In this document: positions 7,626 through 10,988 of the stretch, in pieces | Layout of the letters: every line of letters starts with the position of its first letter | How positions within the stretch are numbered: position 1 is the first letter of the stretch | Assembly (NCBI GenBank): GCA_007130545.1 | Contig: SLSG01000086.1 | Span: 1 to 10,988 of the forward strand | Source: Bacteroidales bacterium | GTDB lineage: Bacteria > Bacteroidota > Bacteroidia > Bacteroidales > UBA7960 | Length of the DNA stretch: 10,988 nt | Reading direction: 5' to 3' | The notes under the pieces: model-generated | Database searches by the model: none | Seen by the model: the letters and a program-made list of their open reading frames with translations, nothing else | Told to the model about the DNA's origin: nothing | Position numbers and translations under genes: made by a program

Positions 7626-8366
7626 TTAGTAATGAGCAAACGTCTTGTTTACGTCAAACCCGATCACGTATTTTGAAAGGGCTTCTGACTTCAGGCGGTA
7701 TTCGTACACGATGGACCTCGCCCATGAAGGCATGCGATCCTCAAAGTATTTGATCTCCAGGATAAAGTGGCTTTTAAACAACAACCTTAGCCTGTCCTCT
7801 GTGAACAGCGCACCCAGCTCCGGATAGGCCCGGCTCCGGATGTTCTTGTCAAAAGTGACCCGCACTCCCGCATTGTGCTTACCATGGTAGGCCTCCCGTT
7901 CATACACCACCAGGCAGGTGGGCCGCAGTTGCTTCCTTTTGTAGTGGAACAGGAATCGACCCGCATCCTCAATGGCCTTCCCGGGATCCTGTCCGTTGCC
8001 ACGGTAAAGAAACGGCTCCACCTCTCCGGTCATCAGCACCTCATCCAGATGGTCGTACAAGACCCCTGCACGGTATTTCAGGATGCGGTTGCCCGTTTTC
8101 TTTTTGACTTCGAGCACCACCTCCCCATCCTCCAGCGCATTGTATCCGCGCACCCTGAGTTTTTGCCGCTCCATCAGCCCCGACAACTTCTCATGGTAAA
8201 ATCCAAGGTCATGGCTGTCAAAATAAATGCTCCTGACCGTATACTGGTAACGGCCCTGCCTGTCCTCATCGCTGTTCAGATCCGGCCGCACGAATGCCCC
8301 GAAGCGTGACCGCATTGGGTCAAGCAGGTAGTTGGGCACCAGGTATTTCTTTTCGTTCCTGTACAT
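7626..8366 (-). CDS. VTC-domain protein, polyphosphate-polymerase-like
   Basis: 246 residues from the ATG at 8366. The VTC domain belongs to the triphosphate-tunnel fold; in yeast Vtc4 it makes polyphosphate from ATP inside a basic tunnel. The expected tunnel strands are all visible: RNEKKYLV at residues 3-10, VRSIYFD (44-50), RQKLRVRGYN (67-76), VVLEVKKK (83-90), a basic NRILKYRA (93-100), CLVVYEREAY (151-160), VRVTFDKNIRSR (168-179) and FILEIKYF (201-208), whose E204 matches the metal-binding position. I see no missing catalytic strand. The frame is open further upstream to an ATG at 8435, but that start would overlap the hlyD-like gene by 46 bases and add 23 residues unlike the family; the ATG at 8366 has GGAAG four bases ahead and puts the domain right at the N-terminus. 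No SPX or transmembrane part is present, so membrane attachment probably depends on the DUF4956 partner. The actual product (polyphosphate or another phosphoryl polymer) is unproven. Confidence 0.9.
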   Translation of the reverse strand: MYRNEKKYLVPNYLLDPMRSRFGAFVRPDLNSDEDRQGRYQYTVRSIYFDSHDLGFYHEKLSGLMERQKLRVRGYNALEDGEVVLEVKKKTGNRILKYRAGVLYDHLDEVLMTGEVEPFLYRGNGQDPGKAIEDAGRFLFHYKRKQLRPTCLVVYEREAYHGKHNAGVRVTFDKNIRSRAYPELGALFTEDRLRLLFKSHFILEIKYFEDRMPSWARSIVYEYRLKSEALSKYVIGFDVNKTFAHY

Positions 8367-8370
8367 GTTT

Positions 8371-8375
8371 CTTCC
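8371..8375 (-). promoter_or_regulatory. Shine-Dalgarno-like GGAAG deciding the VTC gene start
   Basis: On the minus strand GGAAG is followed by AAAC and then ATG at 8366. It is the clearest ribosome-binding site in the operon and favours the short start over the ATG at 8435. Confidence 0.5.
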
Positions 8376-8389
8376 GGGTTTGCGCAAGC

Positions 8390-9469
8390 TTAGTTTTGGA
8401 ACACCCCTTTGGTCATTCGTTGCAGGTATTCCCATAGTCGGATGGTGTCACAGACCACACTGGCCTCCACCATCATGTTCCTGTATATATTTCCGTCCCC
8501 TTCATTGTCGGCCATAACGCCCAAAAAGATCTTGGGGCGGTTGTTCATCATCCGGATGGTATTGTCAACCGAAACGACCTCGCCCGCCACGGGGAAACTT
8601 CCTGTTGCGACATGAAGCCTGACCCTTTGCCCGATCGCGGCATACTGTCCTTCGTGGTGGTCAATGGGCAGAAAAACGGCCAGTACAGACAAATCCGCGA
8701 TGCGCAGCATGGCCTCCGTACCGGTGTCCAGCAAAGGATTTCGCTCCCGGATCACCACCCCGCTGATGGGTGAGACCAGGTGGAAGGCTTCCATATGCGA
8801 TCTCAGTTGCGCTTCCTGAATCTCAAGGGAGGTGATCCGGGAACGCACCATTTCCAGGTCCTCCGGCTTTCTTCCCGCCTCAAGTGCCTGACGGAGGGAC
8901 TGGGCGACCTCCAGGGCATATTCCCTGATCCTGAGTTCGTTCACAGACAGCTCGTACTCCTGCTGCGACACCACACCCTCCTGGTGAAGGTGAACCACCC
9001 TTTCGGTTTGTGCCTGCTGGTTTTCGAGCTCCTGCCTGGCCAGCTCAATGCGTCTGTCCGCTACGGCGACCTCTTCCGGCCGGTCACCGGCAAGGTATAC
9101 CTGCAGCAGGGACCGCTGATAAGCCAGGTCACCCTGAAGGGCAATCAGGTCCAGGTGAATGTCACTTGTATACACCCAGGCCACGGTATCCCCCTTGTTC
9201 ACGGTGCCCGCGGCCAGCAGTTCCTCGTTAAACACATAGCGGGCCACATCTCCGCGCTGGTATTCTGAGACGCTGTATTGTCCCACGACCCCGTTGAGGT
9301 GGTTTTCATGGAGCTGGAAGAGGGTACCCCCGGAGCCGGTATGAAGGCTCCACTCCTCCACAGGCAGCACGATCCCGCGTGAGCGGATCAAATACGGAAC
9401 CTCCACAAAGACCAGCGCCAGTATCCCCAGCACCAGAATGGTCCCAAAACCAAAAATTGCCTTCTTCAT
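8390..9469 (-). CDS. HlyD/MacA-type periplasmic adaptor (membrane fusion protein)
   Basis: 359 residues. It has a short cytosolic N-terminus and one membrane anchor (about residues 4-24). A split lipoyl domain follows: first half around AGTVNKGDTVAWV (87-99), second half around LVSPISGVVIRERNP (231-245). Between the halves is a long charged helical hairpin (about 105-228). At the hairpin tip I see R157, L161 and S168, spaced as R-x3-L-x6-S, the motif that lets adaptors such as MacA and AcrA dock to TolC-type outer-membrane channels. A beta-barrel domain follows (about 255-320). The adaptor would bridge an inner-membrane pump to an outer-membrane channel, but neither an ABC nor an RND transporter nor a TolC homologue is encoded in the window. 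It is the first gene of the minus-strand operon, 23 bases ahead of the VTC gene, with a plausible promoter upstream. The family call is firm; the partner and cargo are unknown. Confidence 0.88.
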   Translation of the reverse strand: MKKAIFGFGTILVLGILALVFVEVPYLIRSRGIVLPVEEWSLHTGSGGTLFQLHENHLNGVVGQYSVSEYQRGDVARYVFNEELLAAGTVNKGDTVAWVYTSDIHLDLIALQGDLAYQRSLLQVYLAGDRPEEVAVADRRIELARQELENQQAQTERVVHLHQEGVVSQQEYELSVNELRIREYALEVAQSLRQALEAGRKPEDLEMVRSRITSLEIQEAQLRSHMEAFHLVSPISGVVIRERNPLLDTGTEAMLRIADLSVLAVFLPIDHHEGQYAAIGQRVRLHVATGSFPVAGEVVSVDNTIRMMNNRPKIFLGVMADNEGDGNIYRNMMVEASVVCDTIRLWEYLQRMTKGVFQN

Positions 9470-9504
9470 CTTGTCTTTTGTGATTGCAACCCCAAGGAGT
9501 CAGA

Positions 9505-9537
9505 CAAATATCGGAATTTTTGGCTGATAAACCCAAG
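9505..9537 (-). promoter_or_regulatory. Candidate Bacteroidota-type promoter for the hlyD-VTC-DUF4956-GT operon
   Basis: On the minus strand a GATATTTG box (9505-9512) matches the -7 consensus TAnnTTTG at all fixed positions except the first. A CTTG (9534-9537) lies 21 bases upstream, close to the usual place of the -33 TTTG. Transcription would begin near 9495-9500, giving a leader of about 25-30 bases before the ATG at 9469. Consensus match only. Confidence 0.4.
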
Positions 9538-9595
9538 TTGGACAAGGACTTTGCTGAGAACCAAAATAAAGCGGATTAATTTCAGAAAATATCAC

Positions 9596-9603
9596 TATAT
9601 TTA
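9596..9603 (+). promoter_or_regulatory. Weak candidate -7 box for the propeller lipoprotein gene
   Basis: TATATTTA differs from TAnnTTTG only in the last base, but no TTTG or TTG is found about 20 bases upstream, and the start codon lies only 20 bases further on. The surrounding 9541-9623 stretch is AT-rich, as expected of a promoter region. Low support. Confidence 0.2.
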
Positions 9604-9623
9604 GATTGGGATATTGTTTCAAA

Positions 9624-10988
9624 ATGAAGAATCATCAAACGATTTACTTATTAATATGGGCAGGAATTTTGCTCACGGCTCTTATTAGCTGCAATTCAGA
9701 CACTGAGCCTGTAAAGCAAAATGTTTTCGCTGCTCCTGAAAAAATTATTGAGCCACCTGTGGTGATAAAGGCTGGTGAACCGGCCATTCACTACCTAAGC
9801 GACAACCCGCCTCCCCAAACTATTGATTTACTATCAAAACCAGCGCCCGTTAAAACATCAGTCGACTTTTTTGTCAGCATGCAAAACTTCAACACCGAAC
9901 ATGGTTTGGCTTTAAGCAGTATCAGAAGTGGGTTTAAAGACAGGTCCGGAAATCTATGGTTTGGCACCTTCGGGAATGGGGTAAGCAAGTATGATGGGAA
10001 AAAGTTTACAAATTACAATTCATCTCATGGTTTAATACACAACCTCATCGAAGCAATCACCCAAGACAGTGAGGGCAACTTATGGTTCAGCACCTATGGA
10101 GGGGCAAGCAAATACAATGGTGTATATTTCGAAAACTTTACCACCATGGATGGGCTTCCTGACAACCATATCCATAAAATTCTTGAAGATACAAGGGGAA
10201 ATATTTGGGTTACTAGCCGTGGCGGTTTGAGCCGTTACAATCCGGATAAGAACGATAACGGGTTAAATCAATTTATCCATTATGAGGATACACAAGGCTT
10301 TACCGGCAATTACGCAAGAGAAATTATTGAAGACCGCAATAATAATCTCTGGATGTCGGGGCAAACAGGTGTATTTAAAGTTGTCCCTGCGGCCGGCTCT
10401 CATGGAGAAGCTTCCTTTTTTGATTATTCTGACATAACAGGTCTGGACACTGAAATGGTGTATTGCATTGCCGAAGACCGCGATGGTATGCTATGGTTCG
10501 CAACCAGCAAAGGTGTGGTAAGGTTTGATCCCGCCAATGTGCGAACGGGCAGATCTGCTGCAACAACTTATACAATGGCTGACGGGCTTATAAGCAATTC
10601 CATTAAAACCATACTGGAAGACAGGGCCGGCAACATGTGGTTTGGATCGGAAGAAGGTGTTTCAGAATTCATAAAAGAGAATTCCTCATTTATAAATTAC
10701 ACATCCGAACAGGGATTGGCAGGCAACGATATTGTCTGCATGTTGGAAGATCAGGCAGGCAGTCTTTGGTTTAGCACAAAGGGCCATGGATTGAGCAGAT
10801 TTGATGGCAGCAGCACGATTGAATATACTGCGATGCAGGGGCTTCCGGGTAGAACCGTTTATTCGATAACCGAAGCTCCAAATGGGGACATCTGGATCGG
10901 AGCAGAAGATGGCGGACTCACAAAATTCACAAAAGACCAGGAGAATAAGAACAGGGGGTCCTGTGTACATTTCTCAACTGCCCAGGGC
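9624..10988 (+). CDS. Two-component-regulator-propeller lipoprotein, 3'-truncated by window edge
   Basis: The frame is open from the ATG at 9624 to the last base (455 codons, no stop), so the gene continues beyond the window. A lipoprotein signal is clear: hydrophobic residues 7-21, then lipobox LISC with Cys23; the acidic residues right after it (NSDTE) could favour surface export. A proline-rich linker (about 24-90) follows, then at least eight propeller repeats of about 40-50 residues from residue 106, each with a D-x-x-G-N-L-W-F-G/S-T core, a GVSKYDG-like turn and a GL-x-x-N-x-I-x-x-I-x-E-D end. Examples are DRSGNLWFGT, DSEGNLWFST, DRAGNMWFGS and DQAGSLWFST. These repeats usually form periplasmic or surface sensor propellers; relatives with the FFVSMQNFNTEHGLAL-type lead-in commonly end in a histidine kinase, phosphatase or cyclase module, not visible here. 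The gene is more AT-rich (about 40-47% GC in sampled 60-base lines) than those to its left. It is divergent from the hlyD operon. Confidence 0.88.
   Translation, partial: MKNHQTIYLLIWAGILLTALISCNSDTEPVKQNVFAAPEKIIEPPVVIKAGEPAIHYLSDNPPPQTIDLLSKPAPVKTSVDFFVSMQNFNTEHGLALSSIRSGFKDRSGNLWFGTFGNGVSKYDGKKFTNYNSSHGLIHNLIEAITQDSEGNLWFSTYGGASKYNGVYFENFTTMDGLPDNHIHKILEDTRGNIWVTSRGGLSRYNPDKNDNGLNQFIHYEDTQGFTGNYAREIIEDRNNNLWMSGQTGVFKVVPAAGSHGEASFFDYSDITGLDTEMVYCIAEDRDGMLWFATSKGVVRFDPANVRTGRSAATTYTMADGLISNSIKTILEDRAGNMWFGSEEGVSEFIKENSSFINYTSEQGLAGNDIVCMLEDQAGSLWFSTKGHGLSRFDGSSTIEYTAMQGLPGRTVYSITEAPNGDIWIGAEDGGLTKFTKDQENKNRGSCVHFSTAQG

Noticed and set aside
9487..9545. Similar AACCC(C)AAG...GACAA stretches in the divergent intergenic region, considered as an operator repeat
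   Set aside because: The match needs several gaps and is too short to separate from chance.

Overview
The window looks like a Bacteroidota chromosome segment, most likely from Bacteroidales/Marinilabiliales or relatives. The evidence is a PorZ-type protein of the type IX secretion system (T9SS), a Bacteroidota-style class A penicillin-binding protein, a RecO, a DUF4956/VTC gene pair and a lipoprotein built from two-component-regulator propeller repeats. Ribosome-binding sites are mostly weak, and the best promoter candidate fits the Bacteroidota TTTG/TAnnTTTG pattern. Assignments come from reading translated sequence; no database search was run. Coding density is high: the longest gap between genes is about 154 bases, so no stretch over 300 bases lacks a gene. 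I saw no tRNA, rRNA, CRISPR array, insertion sequence or integrase.

Bases 1-4969, plus strand: three codirectional genes. The first is the 3' part of a PBP1A-like peptidoglycan synthase (cut by the left edge), then porZ, then recO. The gaps are 28 and 45 bases, so cotranscription is plausible. They concern the cell wall, T9SS cell-surface attachment and DNA repair, and need not share a function.

Bases 5021-9469, minus strand, read right to left: a tight four-gene operon with gaps of 23, 17 and 8 bases. The order is an HlyD-type periplasmic adaptor, a VTC-domain (polyphosphate-polymerase-like) protein, a DUF4956 membrane protein and a large GT-C-like membrane protein with a soluble C-terminal domain. 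It converges on recO, and a 24-25 base imperfect tandem repeat covers the stop codon of its last gene. This operon is the most interesting part of the window. A cytosolic polyanion-forming enzyme, a small membrane partner, a TolC-type periplasmic adaptor and a lipid-linked-sugar-type transferase together suggest that an anionic polymer or phosphate/glycan decoration is made and exported. That reading is inference.

Bases 9470-9623: a divergent, AT-rich intergenic region with a fair promoter candidate for the minus operon and a weak one for the rightward gene.

Bases 9624-10988, plus strand: the 5' part (455 codons, no stop) of a lipoprotein with at least eight propeller repeats. It runs off the right edge and is clearly more AT-rich than everything to its left. 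Relatives usually carry a signalling output domain at the C-terminus, which would lie outside this window.
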